The translations under genes and the position numbers were made by a program. Shown here one piece after another: positions 12,937 to 23,814 of a stretch of DNA of 64,000 bases. A model generated the notes under the pieces. That model saw only the letters and a program-made list of their open reading frames with translations. It was not told the DNA's origin and did no database searches. The DNA comes from Micromussa lordhowensis (lineage: Eukaryota; Cnidaria; Anthozoa; Scleractinia; Lobophylliidae), in assembly GCA_964020085.1 (NCBI GenBank), contig CAXHUQ010000450.1, positions 62,001 to 126,000 of the forward strand. Direction: 5' to 3'. Position 1 is the stretch's first letter. Each line of letters opens with the position of its first letter.

Positions 12937-15876
12937 CGAAATCTCGCACTATGCTAACCAGCCTGTTTGCTAATTAGCCCAACTTTGCGCGCGTCGCAAC
13001 TTTGCAAACTAATACCACCCAAGCACTCCCGGGGTCGGTCCGGGTCCAAATGCGAAGTATCGGAGCTGTGCAAAATCTTGCACTATGCTTATCAGCCCGG
13101 CAGATCCCCAGGCGTGGCCGGCTGGCTGACTAGTTAGCCGAGCTTGACGCGTGTCCCAACTTGGCAAACTAATGGCACCAAAGCACTCCTGGGGTCAATC
13201 CGGCTCCACATGCAAAGTTTCGGAGCTGCGCGAAATCTCGCACTATGCTAACCAGCCCGTTTGCTAATTAGCCCAACTTTGCGCGCGTCGCAACTTTGCA
13301 AACTAATACCACCAAAGCACTCCCGGGGTCGGTCCGGGTCCAAATGCGAAGTATCGGAGCTGCGCAAAATCTCGCCCTATGCTAATCAGCCCGGCAGATC
13401 CCCAGGCGTGGCCGGCTGGCTGACTAGTTAGCTGAGCTTGACGCGTGTCGCAACTTGGCAAACTAATGGCACCAAAGCACTCCTGGGGTCGGTCCGGGTC
13501 CACATGCAAAGTTTCGGAGCTGCGCGAAATCTCGCACTATGCTAACCAGCCCGTTTGCTAATTATCCCAACTTTGCCCGCGTCGCAACTTTGCAAACTAA
13601 TACCACCAAAGCACTCCCGGGGTCGGTCCGGGTCCAAATGCGAAGTATGGGAGCTGCGCAAGATCTCGCACTATGCTAATCAGCCCGGCAGATCCCCAGG
13701 CGTGGCCGGCTGGCTGACTAGTTAGCCGAGCTTGACGCGTGTCGCAACTTGGCAAACTAATGGCACCAAAGCACTCCTGGGGTCAGTCCGGGTCCACATG
13801 CAAAGTTTCGTAGCTGCGCGAAATCTCGCACTATGCTAACCAGCCCGTTTGCTAATTAGCCCAACTTTGCGCGCGTCGCAACTTTGGAAACTAATACCAC
13901 CAAAGCACTCCTGGGGTCGGTCCGGGTCCAAATGCGAAGTATCGGAGCTGCGCAAAATCTCGCACTATCCTAATCAGCCCGGCAGATCCCCAGGCGTGGC
14001 CGGCTGGCTGACTAGTTAGCCGAGCTTGACGCGTGTCGCAACTTGGCAAACTAATGGCACCAAAGCACTCCTGGGGTCGGTCCGGGTCCACATGCAAAGT
14101 TTCGGAGCTGCGCGAAATGTCGCACTATGCTAACCAGCCCGTTTGCTAATTAGCCCAACTTTGCGCGCGTCGCAACTTTGCAAACTAATACCACCAAAGC
14201 ACTCCCGGGGTCGGTCCGGGTCCAAATGCGAAGTATCGGAGCTGCGCAAAATCTCGCACTATGCTAATCAGCCTGGCAGATCCCCAGGCGTGGCCGGCTG
14301 GCTGACTAGTTAGCCGAGCTTCACGCGTGTCGCAACTTGGCAAACTAATGGCACCAAAGCACTCCTGGGGTCGGTCCGGGTCCACATGCAAAGTTTCGGA
14401 GCTGCGCGAAATCTCGCACTATGCTAACCAGCCCGTTTGCTAATTAGCCCAACTTTGCCCGCGTCGCAACTTTGCAAACTAATACCACCAAAGCACTCCC
14501 GGGGTCGGTCCGGGTCCAAATGCGAAGTATGGGAGCTGCGCAAGATCTCGCACTATGCTAATCAGCCCGGCAGATCCCCAGGCGTGGCCGGCTGGCTGAC
14601 TAGTTAGCCGAGCTTGACGCGTGTCGCAACTTGGCAAACTAATGGCACCAAAGCACTCCTGGGGTCAGTCCGGGTCCACATGCAAAGTTTCGTAGCTGCG
14701 CGAAATCTCGCACTATGCTAACCAGCCCGTTTGCTAATTAGCCCAACTTTGCGCGCGTCGCAACTTTGCAAACTAATACCACCAAAGCACTCCCGGGGTC
14801 GGTCCGGGTCCAAATGGGAAGTATCGGAGCTGCGCAAAATCTCGCACTATGCTAATCAGCCTGGCAGATCCCCAGGCGTGGCCGGCTGGCTGACTAGTTA
14901 GCCGAGCTTGACGCGTGTCGCAACTTGGCAAACTAATGGCACCAAAGCACTCCTGGGGTCGGTCCGGGTCCACATGCAAAGTTTCGGAGCTGCGCGAAAT
15001 CTCGCACTATGCTAACCAGCCCGTTTGCTAATTAGCCCAACTTTGCGCGCGTCGCAACTTTGCAAACTAATATCACCAAAGCACTCCCGGAGTCGGTCCG
15101 GGTCCAAATGCGAAGTATCGGAGCTGCGCAAAATCTCGCACTATGCTAATCAGCCCGGCAGATCCCCAGGCGTGGCCGGCTGGCTGACTAGTTAGCCGAG
15201 CTTGACGCGTGTCGCAACTTTGCAAACTAATGGCATCAAAGCACTCCTGGGGTCGGTCCGGGTCCACATGCAAAGTTTCGGAGCTGCGCGAAATCTCGCA
15301 CTATGCTAACCAGCCCGTTTGCTAATTAGCCCAACTTTGCGCGCGTCGCAACTTTGCAAACTAATACCACCAAAGCACTCCCGGGGTCGGTCCGGGTCCA
15401 AATGCGAAGTATCGGAGCTGAGCAAAATCTCGCACTATGCTAATCAGCCCGGCAGATCCCCAGGCGTGGCCGGCTGGCTGACTAGTTAGCCGAGCTTGAC
15501 GCGTGTCGCAACTTGGCAAACTAATGGCACCAAAGCACTCCTGGGGTCGGTCCGGGTCCACATGCAAAGCTTAGGAGCTGCGCGAAATCTCGCACTATGC
15601 TAACCAGCCCGTTTGCTAATTAGCCCAACTTTGCGCGCGTCGCAACTTTGCAAACTAATACCACCAAAGCACTCCGGGGGTCGGTCCGGGTCCAAATGCG
15701 AAGTATCGGAGCTGCGCAAAATCTCGCACTATGCTAATCAGCCCGGCAGATCCCCAGGCGTGGCCGGCTGGCTGACTAGTTAGCTGAGCTTGACGCGTGT
15801 CGCAACTTGGCAAACTAATGGCACCAAAGCACTCCTGGGGTCGGTCCGGGTCCACATGCAAAGTTTCGGAGCTGCG
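12937..15876. repeat. 10-unit HOR, copy 2 (U45-U54, 2940 bp)
   Basis: This copy repeats every marker of the preceding 10-unit block in the same order. I noticed two differences: 'CTCGCCCTAT' at about 13376, and 'TTAGCTGAGC' in place of 'TTAGCCGAGC' at 15785 in U54. The second lies at the far end of the copy and suggests the exchange breakpoint falls inside U54. Confidence 0.93.
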
Positions 15877-16010
15877 CGAAATCTCGCACTATGCTAACCA
15901 GCCCGTTTGCTAATTAGCCCAACTTTGCGCGCGTCGCAACTTTGCAAACTAATACCACCAAAGCACTCCCGGGGTCGGTCCGGGTCCAAATGCGAAGTAT
16001 CGGAGCTGCG
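15877..16010. repeat. Half A of the reference unit (134 bp)
   Basis: Half A is the shorter half of the dimeric unit. It contains the perfect 10-bp palindrome GCTAATTAGC at unit positions 33-42 and a short alternating tract TGCGCGCGT at 50-58. Aligned to half B it has 18 mismatches in 134 columns by hand count: 2 in the first 29 bases, 10 in the middle 47 and 6 in the last 58. The two ends of the half are therefore better conserved between A and B than the middle. Confidence 0.93.
15909..15918. other. 10-bp palindrome in half A (GCTAATTAGC)
   Basis: This self-complementary site lies at unit positions 33-42, shown here in reference unit U55, and is present in nearly every unit. Its centre is about 2 bp from the place that corresponds to the half-B dyad, so both halves carry a symmetric AT-centred site at nearly the same location. 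U1, U21 and U68 have lost it (TAATGAGC). Confidence 0.85.
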
Positions 16011-16170
16011 CAAAATCTCGCACTATGCTAATCAGCCCGGCAGATCCCCAGGCGTGGCCGGCTGGCTGACTAGTTAGCCGAGCTTGACGCGTGTCGCAAC
16101 TTGGCAAACTAATGGCACCAAAGCACTCCTGGGGTCGGTCCGGGTCCACATGCAAAGTTTCGGAGCTGCG
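16011..16170. repeat. Half B of the reference unit (160 bp)
   Basis: Half B is homologous to half A throughout except for a 26-bp block at unit positions 164-189 (16040-16065 here). That block is either an insertion in B or a deletion from A; the alignment alone cannot say which, and its edges can be shifted slightly. Just after it lies the near-palindrome GGCTGACTAGTTAGCC (unit 188-203), with one mismatch in its dyad. The half also carries ACGCGT. Confidence 0.93.
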
Positions 16171-18415
16171 CGAAATCTCGCACTATGCTAACCAGCCCGT
16201 TTGCTAATTAGCCCAACTTTGCGCGCGTCGCAACTTTGCAAACTAATACCACCAAAGCACTCCCGGGGTCGGTCCGGGTCCAAATGCGAAGTATCGGAGC
16301 TGTGCAAAATCTCGCACTATGCTAATCAGCCCGGCAGATCCGCAGGCGTGGCCGGCTGGCTGACTAGTTAGCCGAGCTTGACGCGTGTCCCAACTTGGCA
16401 AACTAATGGCACCAAAGCACTCCTGGGGTCGGTCCGTGTCCACATGCAAAGTTTCGGAGCTGCGCGAAATCTCGCACTATGCTAACCAGCCCGTTTGCTA
16501 ATTAGCCCAACTTTGCGCGCGTTGCAACTTTGCAAACTAATACCACCAAAGAACTCCCGGGGTCGGTCCCGGTCCAAATGCGAAGTATCGGAGCTGCGCA
16601 AAATCTCGCACTATGCTAATCAGCCCGGCAGATCCCCAGGCGTGGCCGGCTGGCTGACTAGTTAGCCGAGCTTGACGCGTGTCGCGACTTGGCAAACTAA
16701 TGGCACCAAAGCACTCCTGGGGTCGGTCCGGGTCCACATGCAAAGTTTCGGAGCTGCGCGAAATCTCGCACTATGCTAACCAGCCCGTTTGCTAATTAGC
16801 CCAACTTTGTGCGCGTCGCAACTTTGCAAACTAATACCACCAAAGCACTCCCGGGGTCGGTCCGGGTCCAAATGCGAAGTATCGGAGCTGCGCAAAATCT
16901 CGCACTATGCTAATCAGCCCGGCAGATCCCCAGGCGTGGCCGGCTGGCTGACTAGTTAGCCGAGCTTGACGCGTGTCGCAACTTGGCAAACTAATGGCAC
17001 CAAAGCACTCCTGGGGTCGGTCCGGGTCCACATGCAAAGTTTCGGAGCTGCGCGAAATCTCGCACTATGCTAACCAGCCTGTTTGCTAATTAGCCCAACT
17101 TTAAGCGCGTCGCAACTTTGCAAACTAATACCACCCAAGCACTCCCGGGGTCGGTCCGGGTCCAAATGCGAAGTATCGGAGCTGTGCAAAATCTTGCACT
17201 ATGCTAATCAGCCCGGCAGATCCCCAGGCGTGGCCGGCTGGCTGACTAGTTAGCCGAGCTTGACGCGTGTCCCAACTTGGCAAACTAATTGCACCAAAGC
17301 ACTCCTGGGGTCGGTCCGGCTCCACATGCAAAGTTTCGGAGCTGCGCGAAATCTCGCACTATGCTAACCAGCCCGTTTGCTAATTAGCCCAACTTTGCGC
17401 GCGTCGCAACTTTGCAAACTAATACCACCAAAGCACTCCCGGGGTCGGTCCGGGTCCAAATGCGAAGTATCGGAGCTGCGCAAAATCTCGCACTATGCTA
17501 ATCAGCCCGGCAGATCCCCAGGCGTGGCCGGCTGGCTGACTAGTTAGCTGAGCTTGACGCGTGTCGCAACTTGGCAAACTAATGGCACCAAAGCACTCCT
17601 GGGGTCGGTCCGGGTCCACATGCAAAGTTTTGGAGCTGCGCGAAATCTCGCACTATGCTAACCAGCCCGTTTGCTAATTAGCCCAACTTTGCGCGCGTCG
17701 CAACTTTGCAAACTAATACCACCAAAGCACTCCCGGGGTCGGTCCGGGTCCAAATGCGAAGTATGGGAGCTGCGCAAAATCTCGCACTATGCTAATCAGC
17801 CCGGCAGATCCCCAGGCGTGGCCGGCTGGCTGACTAGTTAGCCGAGCTTGACGCGTGTCGCAACTTGGCAAACTAATGGCACCAAAGCACTCCTGCGGTC
17901 AGTCCGGGTCCACATGCAAAGTTTCGTAGCTGCGCGAAATCTCGCACTATGCTAACCAGCCCGTTTGCTAATTAGCCCAACTTTGCGCGCGTCGCAACTT
18001 TGGAAACTAATACCACCAAAGCACTCCTGGGGTCGGTCCGGGTCCAAATGCGAAGTATCGGAGCTGCGCAAAATCTCGCACTATCCTAATCAGCCCGGCA
18101 GATCCCCAGGCGTGGCCGGCTGGCTGACTAGTTAGCCGAGCTTGACGCGTGTCGCAACTTGGCAAACTAATGGCACCAAAGCACTCCTAAGGTCGGTCCG
18201 GGTCCACATGCAAAGTTTCGGAGCTGCGCGAAATGTCGCACTATGCTAACCAGCCCGTTTGCTAATTAGCCCAACTTTGCGCGCGTCGCAACTTTGCAAA
18301 CTAATACCACCAAAGCACTCCCGGGGTCGGTCCGGGTCCAAATGCGAAGTATCGGAGCTGCGCAAAATCTCGCACTATGCTAATCAGCCCGGCAGATCCC
18401 CAGGCGTGGCCGGCT

Positions 18416-18431
18416 GGCTGACTAGTCAGCC
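18416..18431. other. Perfect 16-bp palindrome in half B (U63)
   Basis: GGCTGACTAGTCAGCC reads the same on both strands. In most units the eleventh to thirteenth bases are TTA in place of TCA, leaving one mismatch in the dyad. The perfect form is present in U63, U64 (18710-18725), U113 (33115-33130), U132 (38701-38716), U149 (43699-43714), U158 (46345-46360), U167 (48991-49006) and U201 (58987-59002). U114 and U133 also have the C but a second change, GGGTGACT, shortens the palindrome to its inner 10 bp. The same T-to-C change removes a TAG stop on the + strand. Confidence 0.9.
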
Positions 18432-19404
18432 GAGCTTGACGCGTGTCGCAACTTGGCAAACTAATGGCACCAAAGCACTCCTGGGGTCGGTCCGGGTCCA
18501 CATGCAAAGTTTCGGAGCTGCGCGAAATCTCGCACTATGCTAACCAGCCCGTTTGCTAATTAGCCCAACTTTGCGCGCGTCGCAACTTTGCAAACTAATA
18601 CCACCAAAGCACTCCCGGGGTCGGTCCGGGTCCAAATGCGAAGTATCGGAGCTGCGCAAAATCTCGCACTATGCTAATCAGCCCGGCAGATCCCCAGGCG
18701 TGGCCGGCTGGCTGACTAGTCAGCCGAGCTTGACGCGTGTCGCAACTTGGCAAACTAATGGCACCAAAGCACTCCTGGGGTCGGTCCGGGTCCACATGCA
18801 AAGTTTCGGAGCTGCGCGAAATCTCGCACTATGCTAACCAGCCCGTTTGCTAATTAGCCCAACTTTGCGCGCGTCGCAACTTTGCAAACTAATACCACCA
18901 AAGCACTCCCGGGGTCGGTCCGGGTCCAAATGCGAAGTATCGGAGCTGCGCAAAATCTCGCACTATGCTAATCAGCCCGGCAGATCCCCAGGCGTGGCCG
19001 GCTGGCTGACTAGTTAGCCGAGCTTGACGCGTGTCGCAACTTGGCAAACTAATGGCACCAAAGCACTCCTGGGGTCGGTCCGGGTCCACATGCAAAGTTT
19101 CGGAGCTGCGCGAAATCTCGCACTATGCTAACCAGCCCGTTTGCTAATTAGCCCAACTTTGCGCGCGTCGCAACTTTGCAAACTAATACCACCAAAGCAC
19201 TCCCGGGGTCGGTCTGGGTCCAAATGCGAAGTATCGGAGCTGCGCAAAATCTCGCACTATGCTAATCAGCCCGGCAGATCCCCAGGCGTGGCCGGCTGGC
19301 TGACTAGTTAGCTGAGCTTGACGCGTGTCGCAACTTGGCAAACTAATGGCACCAAAGCACTCCTGGGGTCGGTCCGGGTCCACATGCAAAGTTTCGGAGC
19401 TGCG

Positions 19405-20580
19405 CGAAATCTCGCACTATGCTAACCAGCCCGTTTGCTAATTAGCCCAACTTTGCACGCGTCGCAACTTTGCAAACTAATACCACCAAAGCACTCCCGG
19501 GGTCGGTCCGGGTCCAAATGCGAAGTATCGGAGCTGCGCAAAATCTCGCACTATGCTAATCAGCCCGGCAGATCCCCAGGCGTGGCCGGCTGGCTGACTA
19601 CTTAGCCGATCTTGACGCGTGTCGCAACTTGGCAAACTAATGGCACCAAAGCACTCCTGGGGTCGGTCCGGGTCCACATGCGAAGTTTCGGAGCTGCGCG
19701 AAATCTCGCACTTTGCTAACCAGTCCGTTTGCTAATGAGCCCAACTTTGCGCGCGTCGCAACTTTGCAAACTAATACCACCAAAGAACTCCCGGGGTCGG
19801 TCCGGGTCCAAATGCGAAGTATCGGAGCTGCGCAAAATCTCGCACTATGCTAATCAGCCCGGCAGATCCCCAGGCGTGGCCGGCTGGCTGACTAGTTAGC
19901 CGAGCTTGACGCGTGTCGCAACTTGGCAAACTAATGGCACCAAAGCACTCCTGGGGTCGGTCCAGGTCCATGTGCAAAGTTTCGGAGCTGCGCGAAATCT
20001 CGCACTATGCTAACCAGCCCGTTTGCTAATTAGCCCAACTTTGCGCGCGTCGCAACTTTGCAAACTAATACCACCAAAGCACTCCCGGGGTCGGTCCGGG
20101 TCCAAATGCGAAGTATCGGAGCTGCGCAAAATCTAGCACTATGCTAATCAGCCCAGCAGATCCCCAGGCGTGGCCGGCTGGCTGACTAGTTAGCCGAGCT
20201 TGACGCGTGTCGCAACTTGGCAAACTAATGGCACCAAAGCACTCCTGGGGTCGGTCCGGGTCCACATGCAAAGTTTCGGAGCTGCGCGAAATCTCGCACT
20301 ATGCTAACCAGCCCGTTTGCTAATTAGCCCAACTTTGCACGCGTCGCAACTTTGCAAACTAATACCACCAAAGCACTCCCGGGGTCGGTCCGGGTCCAAA
20401 TGCGAAGTATCGGAGCTGTGCAAAATCTCGCACTATGCTAATCAGCCCAGCAGATCCCCAGGCGTGGCCGGCTGGCTGACTAGTTAGCCGAGCTTGACGC
20501 GTGTCGCAACTTGGCAAACTAATGGCACCAAAGCACTCCTGGGGTCGGTCCGGGTCCACATGCAAAGTTTCGGAGCTGCG
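19405..20580. repeat. U67-U70, long-range copy of U20-U23
   Basis: U67 shares the rare 'GACTACTTAGCCGATC' with U20. U68 shares 'CTTTGCTAACCAGTCCG' with U1 and U21, and U69 shares 'ATCTAGCAC' with U2 and U22. The offset to U20 onward is 47 units (13818 bp). The correspondence continues through the following block to about U80, with one unit fewer because U30/U31 are doubled only in the first version. Confidence 0.88.
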
Positions 20581-23500
20581 CGAAATCTCGCACTATGCTA
20601 ACCAGCCCGTTTGCTAATTAGCCCAACTTTGTGCGCGTCGCAACTTTGCAAACTAATACCACCAAAGCACTCCCGGGGTCGGTCGGGGTCCAAATGCGAA
20701 GTATCGGAGCTGCGCAAAATCTCGCACTATGCTAATCAGCCCGGCAGATCCCCAGGCGTGGCCGGCTGGCTGACTAGTTAGCCGAGCTTGACGCGTGTCG
20801 CAACTTGGCAAACTAATGGCACCAAAGCACTCCTGGGGTCGGTCCGGGTCCACATGCAAAGTTTCGGAGCTGCGCGAAATCTCGCACTATGCTAACCAGC
20901 CTGTTTGCTAATTAGCCCAACTTTGCGCGCGTCGCAACTTTGCAAACTAATACCACCAAAGCACTCCCGGGGTCGGTCCAGGTCCAAATGCGAAGTATCG
21001 GAGCTGCGCAAAATCTCGCACTATGCTAATCAGCCCGGCAGATCCCCAGGCGTGGCCGGCTGGCTGACTAGTTAGCCGAGCTTGACGCGTGTCGCAACTT
21101 GGCAAACTAATTGCACCAAAGCAATCCTGGGGTCGGTACGGGTCCACATGCAAAGTTTCGGAGCTGCGCGAAATCTCGCACTATGCTAACCAGCCCGTTT
21201 GCTAATTAGCCCAACTTTGCGCGCATCGCAACTTTGCAAACTAATACCACCAAAGCACTCCCGGGGTCGGTCCGGGTCCAAATTCGAAGTATCGGAGCTG
21301 CGCAAAGTCTCGCACTATGCTAATCAGCCCGGCAGATCCCCAGGCGTGGCCGGCTGGCTGACTAGTTAGCCGAGCTTGACGCGTGTCGCAACTTGGCAAA
21401 CTAATGGCACCAAAGCACTCCTGGGGTCGGTCCGGGTCCACATGCAAAGTTTCGGAGCTGCGCGAAATCTCGCACTATGCTAACCAGCCCGTTTGCTAAT
21501 TAGCCCAACTTTGCGCGCGTCGCAACTTTGCAAACTAATATCACCAAAGCACTCCCGGAGTCGGTCCGGGTCAAAATGCGAAGTATCGGAGCTGCGCAGA
21601 ATCTCGCACTATGCTAATCAGCCCGGCAGATCCCCAGGCGTGGCCGGCTGGCTGACTAGTTAGCCGAGCTTGACGTGTGTCGCAACTTGACAAACTAATG
21701 GCACCAAAGCACTCCTGGGGTCGGTCCGGGTCCACATGCAAAGTTTCGGAGCTGCGCGAAATCTCGCACTATGCTAACCAGCCCGTTTGCTAATTAGCCC
21801 AACTTTGCGCGCGTCGCAACTTTGCAAACTAATACCACCAAAGAACTCCCGGGGTCGGTCCGGGTCCAAATGCGAAGTATTGGAGCTGCGCAAAATCTCG
21901 CACTATGCTAATCAGCCCGGCAGATCCCCAGGCGTGGCCGGCTGGCTGACTAGTTAGCCGAGCTTGACGCGTGTCGCAACTTGGCAAACTAATGGCACCA
22001 AAGCACTCCTGGGGTCGGTCCGGGTCCACATGCAAAGCTTAGGAGCTGCGCGAAATCTCGCACTATGCTAACCAGCCCGTTTGCTAATTAGCCCAACTTT
22101 GCGCGCGTCGCAACTTTGCAAACTAATACCACCAAAGCACTCCGGGGGTCGCTCCGGGTCCAAATGCGAAGTATCGGAGCTGCGCAAAATCTCGCACTAT
22201 GCTAATCAGCCCGGCAGATCCCCAGGCGTGGCCGGCTGGCTGACTAGTTAGCCGAGCTTGACGCGTGTCGCAACTTGGCAAACTAATGGCACCAAAGCAC
22301 TCCTGGGGTCGGTCCGGGTCCACATGCAAAGTTTCGGAGCTGCGCGAAATCTCGCACTATGCTAACCAGCCCGTTTGCTAATTAGCCCAACTTTGCGCGC
22401 GTCGCAACTTTGCAAACTAATACCACCAAAGCACTCCCGGGGTCGGTCCGGGTCCAAATGCGAAGTATCGGAGCTGCGCAAAATCTCGCACTATGCTAAT
22501 CAGCCCGGCAGATCCCCAGGCGTGGCCGGCTGGCTGACTAGTTAGCCGAGCTTGACGCGTGTCGCAACTTGGCAAACTAATGGCACCAAAGCACTCCTGG
22601 GGTCGGTCCGGGTCCAAATGCGAAGTTTCGGAGCTGCGCGAAATCTCGCACTATGCTAACCAGCCCGTTTGCTAATTAGCCCAACTTTGCGCGCGTCGCA
22701 ACTTTGCAAACTAATACCACCAAAGCACTCCCGGGGTCGGTCCGGGTCCAAATGCGAAGTATCGGAGCTGTGCAAAATCTCGCACTATGATAATCAGCCC
22801 GGCAGATCCCCAGGCGTGGCCGGCTGGCTGACTAGTTAGCCGAGCTTGACGCGTGTCCCAACTTGGCAAACTAATGGCACCAAAACACTCCTGGGGTCGG
22901 TCCGTGTCCACATGCAAAGTTTCGGAGCTGCGCGAAATCTCGCACTATGCTAACCAGCCCGTTTGCTAATTAGCCCAACTTTGCGCGCGTTGCAACTTTG
23001 CAAACTAATACCACCAAAGAACTCCCGGGGTCGGTCCCGGTCCAAATGCGAAGTATCGGAGCTGCGCAAAATCTCGCACTATGCTAATCAGCCCGGCAGA
23101 TCCCCAGGCGTGGCCGGCTGGCTGACTAGTTAGCCGAGCTTGACGCGTGTCGCGACTTGGCAAACTAATGGCACCAAAGCACTCCTGGGGTCGGTCCGGG
23201 TCCACATGCAAAGTTTCGGAGCTGCGCGAAATCTCGCACTATGCTAACCAGCCCGTTTGCTAATTAGCCCAACTTTGTGCGCGTCGCAACTTTGCAAACT
23301 AATACCACCAAAGCACTCCCGGGGTCGGTCCGGGTCCAAATGCGAAGTATCGGAGCTGCGCAAAATCTCGCACTATGCTAATCAGCCCGGCAGATCCCCA
23401 GGCGTGGCCGGCTGGCTGACTAGTTAGCCGAGCTTGACGCGTGTCGCAACTTGGCAAACTAATGGCACCAAAGCACTCCTGGGGTCGGTCCGGGTCCACA

Positions 23501-23814
23501 TGCAAAGTTTCGGAGCTGCGCGAAATCTCGCACTATGCTAACCAGCCTGTTTGCTAATTAGCCCAACTTTGCGCGCGTCGCAACTTTGCAAACTAATACC
23601 ACCCAAGCACTCCCGGGGTCGGTCCGGGTCCAAATGCGAAGTATCGGAGCTGTGCAAAATCTTGCACTATGCTTATCAGCCCGGCAGATCCCCAGGCGTG
23701 GCCGGCTGGCTGACTAGTTAGCCGAGCTTGACGCGTGTCCCAACTTGGCAAACTAATGGCACCAAAGCACTCCTGGGGTCGGTCCGGGTCCACATGCAAA
23801 GTTTCGGAGCTGCG
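20581..23814. repeat. 11-unit HOR, copy 1 (U71-U81, 3234 bp)
   Basis: Ordered markers are: 'GGTCGGGGTCC' (U71), 'GGTCCAGGTCC' and 'GGTACGGGTCC' (U72), 'CAAATTCGAAG' (U73), 'GGGTCAAAATGCG' (U74), 'GTATTGGAGC' (U75), 'GGTCGCTCCGGG' (U76), 'CCAAATGCGAAGTTTCGG' at the end of U77, 'CTATGATAATC' (U78), 'GTCGCGACTTGG' (U79) and 'CTATGCTTATC' (U81). The same series follows immediately downstream. Confidence 0.92.

Larger units (their letters stand above)
15877..16170. repeat. Reference satellite unit (U55, matches consensus)
   Basis: This copy matches the majority base at every position I compared and serves as the reference unit. It consists of half A (unit positions 1-134) and half B (135-294). 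Both halves begin with nearly the same 10 bases and end with the same 'CGGAGCTGCG', so the unit is a diverged dimer. Its length is a multiple of three (98 codons), so a frame keeps phase from unit to unit, but a stop codon closes each frame I looked at in most copies. I see no plausible promoter or RNA gene in it. Confidence 0.95.
15877..19404. repeat. U55-U66 block, related to U105-U116
   Basis: Twelve units here match the order of variants at 30576-34103, 14699 bp away (50 units less the one base lost in U101). Markers are: 'GATCCGCAGGCG' with 'GTCCGTGTCC' in U56; 'GTCGCGACTTGG' in U57; 'CGGCTCCACATG' in U59; 'AGTTTTGGAGC' in U60; 'CTCCTGCGGTCAG' in U61; 'CTATCCTAATC' in U62; 'GACTAGTCAGCC' in U63 and U64; and 'GGTCTGGGTCC' in U66. 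Private changes, such as 'CTCCTAAGGTC' in U62, separate the two versions. Confidence 0.88.

Noticed and set aside
15877..16170. CENP-B box
   Set aside because: The TTCG-containing sites on both strands were compared with the 17-bp box; the required A and CGGG positions do not match.
18259..18543. A 94-residue plus-strand reading frame in about ten units (for example 33252-33536, 43542-43826, 62374-62658)
   Set aside because: It appears only where one substitution removes the TAG in 'ACTAGTTAGCC'; other units are interrupted. Its distribution follows HOR copying and gives no sign of coding.
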